Program-made: the position numbers and the translations under genes
Assembly: GCA_021613335.1 (NCBI GenBank)
Contig: JAJTWR010000311.1
Location: 738,501-802,500, forward strand
DNA from: Whitmania pigra
Lineage: Eukaryota > Annelida > Clitellata > Hirudinida > Haemopidae
DNA: 64,000 bases
Direction of reading: 5' to 3'
Shown here: positions 1 to 11,755 of the stretch, piece after piece
Position numbering within the stretch: position 1 is the first letter of the stretch
Layout: the number at the start of each line of letters is the position of its first letter
Notes under the pieces: model-generated
Told to the model about the DNA's origin: nothing
The model's database searches: none
The model's input: the letters and a program-made list of their open reading frames with translations, nothing else

Positions 1-1
1 T

Positions 2-2977
2 GTCGCATTTTTCACAACAGCTAACACCACACATCATCAATTCAAGTTTCTAGTCGACACCGGATCAGCGTTATCAATCATTCCCTCAAAACGTGAATGG
101 AGAAGTTAAACTAAAAAAGTAAAACTAACGATAAGCAGTCGAGACCTCCAAAAGGAATTCACCTGGACGTTCATAGTGGCAGTCACCACACAACCAATAT
201 TAGGGGCTGATTTCTTCATTCATCACCATTTACTTGTTGACTGTCGCAACCGCCAACTTCTGGACATGAAGATGTCACTCTCCATGGCAATGATAACAAC
301 GGTTGGGGAGATTATTGCTCCCGTATTCGACTGTCCACCTGACACCCCCACTCATCAAGACATTAATAGAACGTAACACTGCTCTGGTTGGCCCTTGGCA
401 GATAAACCTCCGTTCACCTTCATCGTCAGCACAGCATACAATTGAACTAACATCAAACAAGCCAATCTGTTCCCGTTTTCGACAACTCCCACCTGACAAA
501 TTTGAGGCAGCTCAGCAAGAATTCGCAATGCTGGGATCGTTCGACAATCTAGCAGTTCTTATTCCAGCTCACTACACATGGTCTCCAAAAAGGACAATCA
601 ATGGCGGTCCTGTGGAGACTATCGGAAACTCAACAGTGTCACCAAACCAGACAAATATCCTCTGCCAAGAATTTCTGACGTGACAAGCCGATTTGGCAGT
701 TCAAATTAGATTTGGTGAAGGCATATTACAACATCCCCATTCATCCAGATGACATCTCAAAGGCAGCCGTTACAACTTCTATTGGTTTGTTTGAATTTAC
801 TCGCATGCCATTCGGTCTCAGAAATGCAACTCAAACATTCCAAAGATTCATGGATGCAACTTTTCAAGACTTGCCATTTGTTTGTGTGTATATTGACAAT
901 ATTTTGGTAGCCTCAAACAATGAGCATGAGCATCTACAACACCTCAGAACTGTCTTTCAGCGGCTGGAGAAAAACAACCTCCGGATTAACGTCAGTAAAT
1001 GTATGTTTGCCCAGAGCTCTGTTGTGTTTCTAGGCCATAGACTATCTTCGACAAGAATATCATCACCCGAAGATAACACATAGACATTTTCTTAAACCGA
1101 AAGACTATGCAGGTTTACGACGCTTTATTGGCATGATTGGATATTATAGATCATTCATCCCTCACTATGCCCCTTGTATACTCTTTTGGGAATTACAAAT
1201 CAACGTAACCATCAATTGACGTGGGAAACCCCTCAGTGCAAAGATTTTGAAGATGTAAAATCATCCCTAGCAGGTGCGGCCAATCTTCATTACATTAGCA
1301 AGTCTAGTAACGTATACCACCTAGTGACTGATGCATCTTCGGTAGCCATCAGTGCTGCACTTCATCAGATTGTTTTGGGCATGCCACAGCCAATTGCTTT
1401 TTATTCCAAGAGATTATCTAAAACAGAATCAATATACTCTGCATTTGACAAAGAGCTTTTGGCAGCATACTTAGCTGTTCTCCATTTCAAACACATCATT
1501 GAGGGCAGAGAACTCCATTTATTTACAGACAACAGGGACCAGAAGACCCACATGCAACAATGACGCCTCTCCATCATCTCTGAATATGTCACTGAAATAC
1601 ATCACATCAGAGGAGCTGAAAACATAGTAGCAGATGCACTTTCCAGGCCAGTTACTACACTACAAATCGAACATCCAAATCTAGCAAGTATTGCCAAAGC
1701 ACAGACTGAAGATCCAGAAATACAAAAGTGCAAGGATGCTCTCACATCTCATCAACTCTCGGCGGACCTGACAATTCTTTGCGAAAACAGCTCAATTTAT
1801 CCCCGTCCATATGTTCCCTTAGCACAAAGACAATCAGTGCTTAAGCACCTTCACAATCTGGCACATCCAGGTATACGAGGATCTAGTAATTTGATTGCAA
1901 CAAGGTATTATTGGCCTAAAATGAAAGGGGACATCAAACAATGGGTCAATAACTGCTTAGACTGTCAGAAAGCCAAGGTCAATCGTTACAACAAGAGTAT
2001 CCCAGAATAGCCCATGTATCCATTCAATGATCGATTTCAAACAGTTCACATGGGCATAGTAGGACTTCTGAAATCTTCAAAAGCACTTGGTTCTCATTAC
2101 ACCTCAGAGATGCAATATGTTCTGACACTCATCGACAGAGCAACCCGTTGGTTTGAATGTATTCCCGTAGCCTTAATCACAGCTACCACAGTTGCTGAGG
2201 CATTTTTAACCCACTGGATTAGTAGATTTGGAGTACCATTGTGCCTCACTAAAAATCAAGGGCGACAGTTTGAAAGTACTCTCTTCAATGCTTTGTCCCA
2301 CTCTATTGGTTTTCATTGACTACCACTGCTTATCACCCTCAGTCTAATGGGATGATCGAGCGTTTCCATAGAACCCTCAAGAAAACATTTGTGTCTCGAA
2401 ATGAAGAATGGCTGATAGCACTTCCAGTAGTTTGCTTAGCATTGAGAGCTTTACCGACTGAACATGGGTATTCACCGTGCATAGCCATGACAGGCTCAGA
2501 TATATTGATGTCACATGTCTTCTTTCACAAAGCGAATCCTTCTACTGAGGTACAGTTTGAAGCAATCCAGCAACTCCACAAGCACATGCGTCAACTAGAC
2601 TTTACAAATCTTTCCGAAGGTATACACCATGGTCAACCATCCGTCCCCAGTCAGTTACCTTGCAACCTGGACAATATGTCTGGTTGCGGATAGATAGATT
2701 TCGACAACCTTTAGAGGCTCCATATCAGGGTCCTTACAAAGTCCTTGATACCAAGCAAAACATTGTCAAGATAGAACTTCCCGATGGATCCACAAGTTGT
2801 GTTTCGCTGGATCGTGTCAAACTTGCCAAGATGCCAATGGCGACGCCAGGAACGCCTGTCAACAAGACGGCTTCTGCATCCATCACAAATTCTCCCAATA
2901 ACCTACCTGAACCCCCACGTACAAGATCAGGAAGATGTGCACGTTTCAATCATTACCGGGATTACATCTACTACTGA
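2..2977 (+). pseudogene. Gypsy pol relic (protease, RT, RNase H, integrase)
   Basis: Pol homology is spread over all three forward frames by stops and frameshifts. The protease shows LVDTGSALS at about 46-72 and ILGADFF near 200. Reverse transcriptase covers about 480-1080 and has the fold motif FTRMPFGLRNA. Its catalytic box reads YIDN near 890-900 instead of YxDD. RNase H is at about 1200-1560 (TDAS, then FTDN). The integrase HHCC region is at about 1840-1975. The core at 2014-2693 reads VHMGIVG and LTKNQGRQF where functional copies have an Asp at each catalytic position; the Glu region (HPQSNGMIERFHR) is kept. With at least three catalytic Asp lost and several frame breaks, it cannot be active. 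Confidence 0.88.
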
Positions 2978-3015
2978 CTCCGTCTTCCCAGGGAGGAGCT
3001 CACTGTAGTGACTGC

Positions 3016-4357
3016 CAGTGATGGGCAAAATAAATCGCGATTGCGATTTAAATCGTGATTTAGGCAAGGTTGCGATTCGATTTGAACATTGTTGGATTCG
3101 ATTTTGGCCTCAGTGATTTTGATTCGATTAGATTTGCCTTTTTTTGGATTCGATTTGCTTTTTCAAATCGAATCATTGAAATAAAGATGGTTATATATTT
3201 TTAATTTTGTAAAAATGGTTATAAATTTAAGAATTCTATATCTGTGGCGTGCTCCCCGTTAAATAAACATTGTTGTAGGTTACATGCTTTTGTTCTACTT
3301 GTAGCTTTACCGCGTTTTAAATATGTCCGAGTTAGATAGCAGGAAATATGGGATTTTTCTCTTTAGTCCAGTCATCTAGAGCTGTACAAAGATGCAAAAG
3401 AAAAAGATAAGGAAACAACAACTCAACGGAGTCATTCGTTGCTACCATTCATGGCTGTGGCAGGAGGTATTAATGAAAATTCTCTTTCTCTGACATACAA
3501 TGATTCCAATCCAAAGCAAAAGGCCCTTACCGAAGGAATAGTGAAACATCTTGTAGCCGAAGCAATGCTTTCACTACGCATAGTTGAAAGTTCAGGTTTT
3601 GCCTCTTTTATGAGAATTGTGGATCCAAATTATGTTATCCCAAGTAGAAGGACTATAAATAGAAAATTAACTGGTGTATTGCAGACATTAAGAGACAATT
3701 TGAAGAATGAAATTAAACTACTAATTAATAATAATTTGAGCGTCAGATGGGTACATGTTTCAACAGATTTGTGGAGCAGCCGTTCATTTGAACCAATTAT
3801 TGGAGTAAAATTCCACTACTTTGATGAAGGCTTTCAGCTGAGAACAAAGACGGCTGCTTACAGACACTTCGGGTCCCAACACACAGGAAAATATATTTGT
3901 GCAGCTTTTGAGGAAATACTGTCAGAGTATGGGTTGCAGAGCATTGACATTGGATATTTTGTTACTGACAATGCCAGAAACATGCTCAAATCATTCACAA
4001 TATTTTCCGAGGAAGCTGCCAGGTTTGCCTTTGATCAAAAGGAAAATAAAAGATTATCTATATGTACTGATTATCAGACACCAATTTTTATCAGACACCT
4101 CTTTTTGGTTTCAATAAATAAAAAAATAATAAAACTAAAAATGTTGGCTGTTAATTTCATTGTGTTTTGCTCGAAAAAATTTGCGAAGATAGGGCAGCAG
4201 TAAATTTTGGCAGATTTGATTCGATTTGGGATTTGGGATTTGATTCTATTTGGAATTATTTGATTCTATTTGAGATTTGGTTGTTGAGATTTAAATCATT
4301 TTACAAATGATTTGAGATTTGACCATTGAGATTCGATTTGATTTGTGCCCATCACTG
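3016..4357 (+). mobile_element. hAT element 1, non-autonomous, inside Gypsy LTR
   Basis: The element is bounded by inverted termini CAGTGATGGGC and GCCCATCACTG. An exact 8-bp target duplication GTGACTGC (3008-3015 and 4358-4365) flanks it, which is diagnostic of hAT. Subterminal DNA is rich in variants of GATTCGATTTG. At 1,342 bp it is shorter than autonomous hATs (typically 2.5-5 kb). Confidence 0.93.
3439..4203 (+). pseudogene. hAT transposase N-terminal half (BED-type), truncated
   Basis: A 254-residue frame resembles the part of ZBED-like hAT transposases that follows the BED finger. It has a tract ending in SRRTINRKL, then VHVSTDLWSSRS and GYFVTDNARNM, which fit the first two acidic positions of the hAT RNase H-like core. 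The insertion domain, the third catalytic residue and the C-terminal dimerisation domain are missing, and the last 60 or so residues look like AT-rich read-through. It is probably inert alone. Confidence 0.75.
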
Positions 4358-4734
4358 GTGACTGCACATCCCTACTAAGGATCTTTTGTTTTTGGTATAT
4401 CGGTTTACCGCGGTGATACTTGATTATCGTCGTTAATCCGCTGATGAGTGATACCAATTGTACGTTCGAATAAAGTCAAGTGTTAGCCTGGTTCTGTCAA
4501 AAAACTGCATACTTCATGATCAAGGTCATATCCTGAAATTTGGGGCATAAAATTAAGTGTGCTGGAGGACTCATCTAAGAGGGAACTTGATGGAACCGGA
4601 ACCGCACTTTGCTGATTATAACGTTTAAAATTCTAATTAACTTTATTATCAATTATTATAATTAATTAAACATATTAACTATACAATACGTATGGAATAA
4701 CTTGGAATAACGTGTGGAATAATCGTACTAAGCC

Positions 4735-5893
4735 AGCAATGGGCAAACTACGGCCCGGCGGCCGTTTCAAGCCGGCCCGCGGAGCACTAGATAATTTAGT
4801 CAGTCATAAAGTTTGTTAACTGCATACGAGCAAAGGGACTTCAGCACCGTCAGTTCATTGCATTTCTGAAGGAAACCGACGCAGACCACCACTTGCTTTA
4901 CCACTCTCGTGTCCGCTGGTTGAGTTTGGGCAAAGTCTTTAAACGAGTGTGGGATCTTAAAGAAGTGATTGATACATTTTTAGAGTTAAAGGGGAAGTCT
5001 GATGATTTTCCAGAGCTGAGCGACAAGAATTGGCTGTGTGACTTTGCGATTGCTGTTGACATTTTTTCTCACATGTATGTGCACGACATGTATAGTAATG
5101 TAAATGCCTTTAAAACCAAGTTGACCTTTTTTTCTAGGTAAATTTCAAAGAAAATCTTCTCTCATTTTCCCACACTAGCCACACAGGAAAAGACCATCCA
5201 AAATGTGAATAAATATAGCAAATCACTGAATGACCTGCATGAAAAATTCTGCCGTCGGTTTTCAGTTTTTGAAAAAATTGAAAAGTCACTTCAGCTGGTG
5301 GCCTGTCCCTTGTCACAAGACCCAGAAACAGCCTCACAAGAAGTGCAATTGGAACTAATCGATCGTCAATCTGATGCAATCTTAAAGGAGAATTTCCGCT
5401 CTCTTCCATTAAAAGAGTTCTATGCCTCACTTAAAGATGACTGTTTTCCAAACCTCCGGGGGATGGCACACAAGATTTTGGCCTTGTTTGGCTCAACCTA
5501 CATGTGTGAACAGACGTTCAGCGTCATGAAGATCAATAAATCCCGTCACAGATACCAGTTAACTGACCAACACCTCAGATCTATTCTGCGAATTGCTACA
5601 ACAAAGCTAACGCCTGACTTTGATTCCTTAATGAAAGGGAGACCAACAACACTGTTCCCACTAAAATTGAAGATACTATTTTATTAAAGAAATACATTGC
5701 ATAGAAGTTTTATAAAATAACTCTTTTTATGCTTTTCTACCTTAAATTAATCTAAACATTTAATGTTACAAATGTAAATTTAATTTATATTAATTCACAC
5801 ATACACACCGTCCATCTACTCTTGGTCCGGCCCCCGGGTCCAATATATGAACCCATTGCGGCCCTCGAGTCAAAAGGTTTGCCCAACTAAGTA
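4735..5893 (+). mobile_element. hAT element 2, left-arm specific
   Basis: The element begins with AGCAATGGGCAAACTACGGC and ends with a matching inverted terminus around GTTTGCCCAAC. It is flanked by an 8-bp duplication ACTAAGCC (4727-4734 and 5894-5901). The mirror position in the right arm (near 38155) and the third copy near 43520 both show the uninterrupted target, so this is a true insertion. GC-rich termini of this kind mark the hAT group that includes host-derived GTF2IRD2/EPM2AIP1 proteins. Confidence 0.9.
4893..5687 (+). pseudogene. hAT transposase C-terminal part (GTF2IRD2/EPM2AIP1-like)
   Basis: Two frames (4893-5141 and 5205-5687) give a transposase relic. Motifs are HSRVRWLSLGKVFKR in the first part, and PNLRGMAHKILALFGSTYMCE with TFSVMKINKSRHR in the second. 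The second part is the hAT dimerisation domain. A stop and frameshift near 5141-5205 separate them, and the N-terminal BED finger and first catalytic segment are absent. It is non-functional. Confidence 0.82.
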
Positions 5894-5901
5894 ACTAAGC
5901 C

Positions 5902-6322
5902 ATACCGTATGGCCCATACGTTATTTGAAACATCTATAAATTTTATCCAACATACATATTAAAATATAGTACACCAATTAAAAACTTATTCAAATTAATC
6001 TAATTACAGTCATTTATTAACTTAACTAGTTTGAAGCTTATCTTTTAAAGGCATCTGAACTTCAAGTTTTAGAGCTCACAGAAACGTCATTCGTGGAAAC
6101 ACTCGAAATTTTTATTTAAAAAAAGTTTTTTTCTGATGATTTCGAACGCTAGTTGTCTGTTATCAAACAGCTTGATGATCACAAAGCTTTTCTTGAAACT
6201 GATAGCTGGTTATCTGATTACTTAATTGAATATCGACTACTTCAATGATATGAATTAAAAAGTATGGAAGATAACTTTGCTATAAATGTCTTCTATTTCA
6301 TCACAAGTACGTACTGGCCAAA
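5902..6322. other. Arm DNA upstream of trypsin 1
   Basis: No gene is seen. The stretch at about 6055-6190 is the inverse of 37860-38000 in the right arm and is also repeated at 43250-43380. The proximal promoter of trypsin 1 should lie at about 6200-6320, but I cannot assign a clear TATA box. Confidence 0.6.
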
Positions 6323-7761
6323 ATGTTGTCTTTCTTGATCCTAGGCATACTTTCAGTATCTGGTTAGATTAAGCCCAGTATATTTATTTTGCGGATATTT
6401 TTTCTCTTTTTTTTTTGAAAGTTTACATAAAGTTGATTAAACTTTTTTAATATTCCATCATTCCATCAAGGCACTTTTGCCAAAACTGCTCCCCACATCG
6501 TTGGTGGTAAAGATGCTGATATTGGAGAATGGCCTTGGCAGTTGGCCTTGTACTCAAACAACCAATTTAGCTGTGGAGCTTCCATCATTGGATCCACTGT
6601 GGGAATTACTGCTGCTCACTGCGTTGAAGGACTAGTGTAAGGATGTGCTTTGATATAGAACACATCTTCATGTTCCAGCTTTATTAAATATCTGGTCTGT
6701 GAATATAAAATCATATAAGGAGATAAAAATAAATTACTAATAACAAAATAGCTAAAAGCCAGTTCGAGAACATAATGTTTTGATATGTTTTACAGGAAGG
6801 GATATAGCATCATGGCAGGATCCAACAACGTCGGAGATACCTGCAATTCTGGAGAGTGTTTCAAAAGAAGCCTTACGAAAGCCGTTTTAGTTTGTACACT
6901 TTAAACATCTTTAGGACTTCAAATAAGCAATTTCAAATAAAAAAGCTTAGCTGCTAATTAATAAAATATTTCACATAACAAATAAAGATTTTAAACCAAA
7001 ACATTTTTATTTAAAGCACCCAGATTACTCAAGAAATTCTTCAGCGGGTTATCCAAATGACATAGCCGTCATCTCATGGGAAGAACCTATTCCAGAAAGT
7101 ACTGGGAAAGTAAATGTCAAATATGTCCCACGGGCCACAGATACCAACCAAGTTGGAAAGAATTGCTTCATTACTGGATGGGGAAGACTTCGCGGTGAGA
7201 ATATTTTAATAAACAAGTAATCTTTTTTTAAAAAAGCTTTAAAGTTTATGTTAATTAATATACATGACAAAATATGTGTGTGCACAAAACAGGGTTCGGG
7301 CCCCTTCCAACAATGCTTCAGGAGGCAGATATTGATGTTTTAACGAGGGAGGAATGCGCACAAAAATGGGATGAGAGTTTGATTTCAGACAAACATGTAT
7401 GTGTGACTGATAAAGAGACCCAGGCCAAAGGATCATGCAATGTAATTTTTTTTTCTACTCACGTAAAGTGTTAAAAATAACAATTAGATATTAGAATACC
7501 AACAATTTTCATTATTTTTTTTTAAATTTAGTTCTACGGCTTTCACTAATTATAATATAAATCACTACTCAGGGGGATTCTGGAGGACCGTTGGTTTGTG
7601 AAGTTGCCCCAAGTAAATACGAATTGGTTGGAGCAACATCATGGGGTTCATTTGGTTGTTCAACAACAAGACCTTCCGTTTACACAAGAATAAGCTCCTA
7701 CAACACTTGGATTGATTCTGTCATTAAGCCCAAGGAAACTGAAATTGCTGATTTTGTCTAA
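6323..7761 (+). CDS. Trypsin-like serine protease 1 (S1A), left arm outer copy
   Basis: Secreted S1A serine endopeptidase, about 269 aa from six exons: 6323-6362, 6471-6636, 6796-6883, 7017-7194, 7293-7441, 7573-7761. All phases agree; the third donor (GTTTTA) is the weakest. Exon 1 encodes the signal peptide core ([14 protein letters not shown]). A short propeptide precedes the activation site IVGGKDA. The catalytic triad is complete: His in ITAAHC, Asp in NDIAVI, Ser in GDSGGP. The base of the S1 pocket (six residues before the catalytic Ser) reads Gly rather than trypsin's Asp, so cleavage after Lys/Arg is doubtful. The C-terminus is longer than its sisters' (ends IADFV). An AATAAA-type signal follows near 7840. 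Mirror partner is the gene at 36327-37735. Confidence 0.9.
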
Positions 7762-8164
7762 ATCCAAAAAATTAATAGCAAATCTGAAAAGGACTAATTG
7801 GAAAACTCACATTTCATTCATTTATTTTTGGTGTTTGAAAATAAATAACATTACCCATTGATTAGTCAAAACTGTGTTATTTAATGAAAATGATGATGCT
7901 TATTCGTAATTAAAGCAATATCCAAAAAATAAATACTGAAATATCTAATATACAGATTCAATCCAAACATTCTGTATAGAAAATATTCTTCAGTTGATTA
8001 TTGTATTTAAAAATAAACAATATTACCAATTGATTAATTAAAACTGTGTAATTAAAAATAATTTAATAAACATTTAGATGATATTTCTTCAATAATTAAA
8101 GCAATATCAAAAAAATAGCAATATCCAAAATATGGAATGCATCCTCACAAACTCATATTAAAAA
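7762..8164. other. Intergenic, AT-rich
   Basis: 3' flank of trypsin 1 with poly-A signals. The motif AAAGCAATATC and its neighbours recur after trypsin 2 (near 10620) and in the right arm, so this tail belongs to the tandem trypsin duplication. No coding potential is seen. Confidence 0.6.
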
Positions 8165-8596
8165 TTGATGCTGTTATCTTGCTACTCAAAAATATTATTA
8201 TCTTCTAAAAGTCTCTGCAACTATGGAACTCGGCTCATAGTTTCACGACTGCAGCATAATGTAACTGAAGCAAGAGCAATAAAACCAGCTAACATAGAAA
8301 TTGCTTTAATACCTCGTATACCACTTAACCCTTCCGACACCAACATGCCGTCCAAGTTCAAAAGTTTAGCCTTTTCTATGACGATCAATAAATCTCACGA
8401 TCAAACGTCTGAAAATGTCTACCTACCGAAACCGGTTTTCAGCCATGAACAACTTTATGTAGGTCTATCAAGAGTACGATCATTCGACTCTATTACTTTT
8501 TTCTCAGAAAATCAAGATAATAAAAATTATGTTTTTACCGACATTTTTGACAATGAAGTTGATAAAAATGATGTTTTGAGAAATAAACGCAACTAA
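8165..8596 (+). pseudogene. Helitron helicase (Pif1-like) C-terminal relic
   Basis: A 143-residue open frame matches the C-terminal end of Helitron Rep/helicase proteins. It has an NYGTRLIV-type segment, then IPRIPLNPSD, FSMTINKSHDQT (helicase motif V region) and HEQLYVGLSRVRS (motif VI). The Rep domain and helicase motifs I-IV are not seen upstream. It lies between the two tandem trypsin genes and is mirrored, further decayed and split by a hAT element, in the right arm. It is probably a transposon fragment rather than a cellular PIF1 gene. Confidence 0.82.
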
Positions 8597-9079
8597 ACTA
8601 AAACGTAAACCACATTAATTTTTGGCCTGTTTTAATAATTTAATCAGTTCTAGACGCGCAGATGCTCTCAAAATTCATCTTTTAATCGTTTCGTGTATGT
8701 TAAAGAAAAATATAATTATGCCATACCGTTACATATCATACATACATTAGTAATAGTGATTGCATAAGGATAATTATTTGAAAGAAATTATTAATTACAG
8801 AATCAAATTTTATATCATTACCTAAACTAAGCATTGAATCCTTGCGATAAACAAAAAATCTATCAAGAAAGATAAATTATTAATCATGAATACTTAAAGA
8901 TAAAAAAGATATAAACTCTTATGTTTTTGAAAACCTTTTGTACGATTATCAAACAATTCTATGATAACGGATGTTTCTCGAAACTGATGATTGGATATCT
9001 GACGCCATTTGAAGTATGTTCTGTGGCTTGAAGAGTATAAAAGAATGCGTCCCGTAAACTTCTCGTACAAGCGGCTAAA
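8597..9079. other. Intergenic, upstream of trypsin 2
   Basis: Mirrored, with substitutions and small indels, at 33536-34140. GAAGAGTATAAAAGAATGCG near 9030 carries a TATAAAA box about 45 bp before the ATG of trypsin 2 and is kept in the mirror copy near 33580. It is a likely core promoter. Nothing else is recognised. Confidence 0.65.
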
Positions 9080-10446
9080 ATGTTGTCTTTCTTCATCCTA
9101 AGCATACTTTTGATATCTGGTAAGAATATGTTGATCTTTTAGTTTGTTAACTATTTTATTAAAATATTCTCAACATTTCGATGAAGGTTCTTTTGCCAAA
9201 ACTGCTCCCCACATCGTTGGTGGTAAAGATGCTGATGATGGAGAATGGCCTTGGCAGTTAGCTTTGTACTCACTCAACCAATTTAGCTGTGGGGCTTCCA
9301 TCATTGGACCCACTTCGGGCATCACTGCTGCTCATTGCGTTGAAGGACTATTGTAAGGATGTACTTTCATATAGAACACATCTTCATATTCCAGCTTTAT
9401 TAATTATCTGGTCTGTGAATATAAAATCATCTAAAGAGATAAAAACTAAATTACTAATGCCAAAATAGTTAAAAGAGAACATAATGCTTTGATATGTTTT
9501 ACAGGAAGGGCTATAGCATCATGGCAGGATCCAACAACGTCGGAGATGACTGCAATTCTCTAGAGTGTTTCAAAAGAAGCCTTACAAAAGCCGTTTTAGT
9601 TTGTACACTTTAGACATGTTTAGGACTTCAAATAAGCAATTTCAAATAAAAAAGCTTAGCTGCTAATTAATAAAATATTTCACATGACAAATAAAGATTT
9701 TAAATAAAAATATTTTTGTTTAAAGCACCCAGATTACTCAAGAAATTCTTCAGCGGGTTATCCAAATGACATAGCCGTCATCTCATGGGAAGAACCTATT
9801 CCAGAAAGTACTGGGAAAGTAAATGTCAAATATGTCCCACGGGCCACAGATACCAACCAAGTTGGAAAGAATTGCTTCATTACTGGATGGGGAAGACTTC
9901 GCGGTGAGAATATTTTAATAAACAAGTAATCTTTTTTTTAAAAAAAGCTTTAAAGTTTATGTGAATTAATATACATAACCAAATATGTGTGTACTAAACA
10001 GGGTTCGGGCCCCTTCCAACCCGGCTTCAGGAGGCAGATATTGATGTTTTAACGAGGGAGGAATGCGCACAAAAATGGGATGAGAGTTTGATTTCAGACA
10101 AACATGTATGTGTGACTGATAAAGAGACCCAGGCCAAAGGATCATGCAATGTAATTTTTTTTTCTACTCACGTAAAGTGTTAAAAATAACAATTAGATAT
10201 TAGAATACCAACAATTTTCATTATTTTTTTTTAAATTTAGTTCTACGGCTTTCATTAATTATAATATAAATCACTACTCAGGGGGATTCTGGAGGACCGT
10301 TGGTTTGTGAAGTTGCCCCAAGTAAATACGAATTGGTTGGAGCAACATCATGGGGTTCATTTGGTTGTTCAACAACAAGACCTTCCGTTTACACAAGAAT
10401 AAGCTCCTACAACACTTGGATTGATTCTGTCATTAATCCCGAGTAA
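9080..10446 (+). CDS. Trypsin-like serine protease 2 (S1A), left arm inner copy
   Basis: Tandem paralogue of trypsin 1, about 261 aa. Exons are 9080-9119, 9187-9352, 9505-9592, 9726-9903, 10002-10150, 10282-10446. The signal peptide is MLSFFILSILLISG and the activation site IVGGKDA. The triad is intact (ITAAHC, NDIAVI, GDSGGP) and the S1 pocket position again reads Gly. It stops at INPE, eight residues earlier than trypsin 1. From intron 2 to exon 6 it is nearly identical to trypsin 1, introns included, while its first exon and promoter are distinct. That suggests recent conversion between the tandem copies. Mirror partner is the gene at 32130-33535. Confidence 0.9.
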
Positions 10447-11755
10447 ACTGAAATTGCTGATTTGGTCTAAATCCAAAAAGTTAATAGCAAATTTGAAAAA
10501 GACAAATTGGAAAACTCACGTTTTATTCGTTTATATTTGGTGTTTGAAAATAAAAAACATTACCCATTGATTAGTCAAAACTGTGTTATTTAATGAAAAT
10601 GAAGATGCTAATTCTTAATTAAAGCAATATCCAAAAAATACTGAAATATCGAATATCCAGCTCTCATAGAAACATTTTGTATGAAAAATAGTCTGCATTG
10701 GATTATTTTATTTGTAAGTGAACAATATTACCTTGATTAATTGATTACATTGATTAATCATAACTGTGTTAGTTAATGAAAATGTTGATGTTAATTCTTC
10801 AATAATTAAAGCAATATAAAAAAATAGCAATATCCATAATCCAGTGCCACAAACATTCAATGTAGGCGCGAATAATTTGCGGCTATTTGTAGGCTATTTT
10901 GCAAAAAAAGCTAACAGGTTATTCAAAATAATAAAGACGAAATAGTGAAAAGGTGAAAAAATGAGCATAATTCCCACTCTCATTATGGGTTATTGCATAA
11001 TGAAACATCAAATCTGTCGCAAAAAATATTGTAATTGAAGCTAACACTTGATAAAAAAGATGCACATAATGAAGAAATAAGTTGTGTGCTCTCGTGTATA
11101 GTCTGATGATTATGACTCTGACGATGGATACGAACCAGAGACTAAGCTATAAGACGACTTTTTCAGGAATTCCTCCAATTGAAAATTAAAAAGATCAAAT
11201 AGACACAAATGAAAATACAGTTATACTCCGCCTAATGCCTCAAACAGCAGACGTTCCGTGTAACGAATTCCATCATGAAAGCTCTGGGGCCTCGAATAAT
11301 GAACTCGTTTTACACAGCGAAAGCCTTCCATGCGTTCTGGTGTTAACTAACTACAGGGTTTCCCCGATAATAAGACAGTGTCGTATATTAATTTTTGCTC
11401 TAACAGAGGCGTCAGAGCTTATTTATGGAAGATATATTATATTTTCATTACACAATTTGACATAAAAATCAATTGGAAATTGTGCGGGGGTGGAACGAAT
11501 TGCGTTCGTTAAGCGTGGGACTGTATATCTCTATTTTCACAACGCATGTCACAAAATGAAAATGTGACAGTAATGACAACATTCGTAATGTATCTTGTTT
11601 AACCCAATCTATAATGCTCTCAGGTTTTACATACATTTTCACAAAAATTCTCAAAAGACGTTATTTAAAATTCATAAGAATTTTATTCAAATGCAAATTT
11701 AATTATTGAATTAAACAATTAATAGTCCAAAAATTGATATTTATATCTTCATTCT
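10447..11755. other. Intergenic between trypsin 2 and TSR gene, left arm
   Basis: Convergent 3' flanks of trypsin 2 (+) and the TSR-fibrinogen gene (-). No credible gene. The short open frame at 11235-11465 appears in both arms with substitutions and has no recognisable family. From about 11290 inward the sequence becomes indistinguishable from the right arm. Confidence 0.6.

Larger units (their letters stand above)
1..4499 (+). mobile_element. Degenerate Ty3/Gypsy LTR retrotransposon, 3' part
   Basis: The window opens inside the pol region of a Ty3/Gypsy element. In order one can read a retropepsin, reverse transcriptase, RNase H, an integrase zinc-binding region, an integrase core and a C-terminal integrase segment. 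A purine-rich tract near 2991-3000 is followed by a 3' LTR. Integrase after RNase H is the Gypsy gene order. The 5' LTR and gag lie outside the window. The LTR is interrupted by a hAT element. The right end of the Gypsy element abuts the outer end of the palindrome's left arm. Confidence 0.9.
3004..4499 (+). repeat. Gypsy 3' LTR split by hAT insertion
   Basis: The LTR appears to start with TG at 3004, right after a GGGAGGAGC purine tract, and to end with CA at about 4499. An AATAAA signal lies near 4470. Only about 150 bp is LTR (3004-3015 and 4366-4499); the rest is the hAT element at 3016-4357 and its duplicated target. Boundaries are inferred from one LTR because the other is outside the window. 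Confidence 0.6.

Noticed and set aside
8165..8596. Cellular PIF1 helicase gene.
   Set aside because: Only the C-terminal motifs are present, no introns or upstream helicase motifs fit, and the HEQLYVGLSRVRS ending is the common Helitron form.
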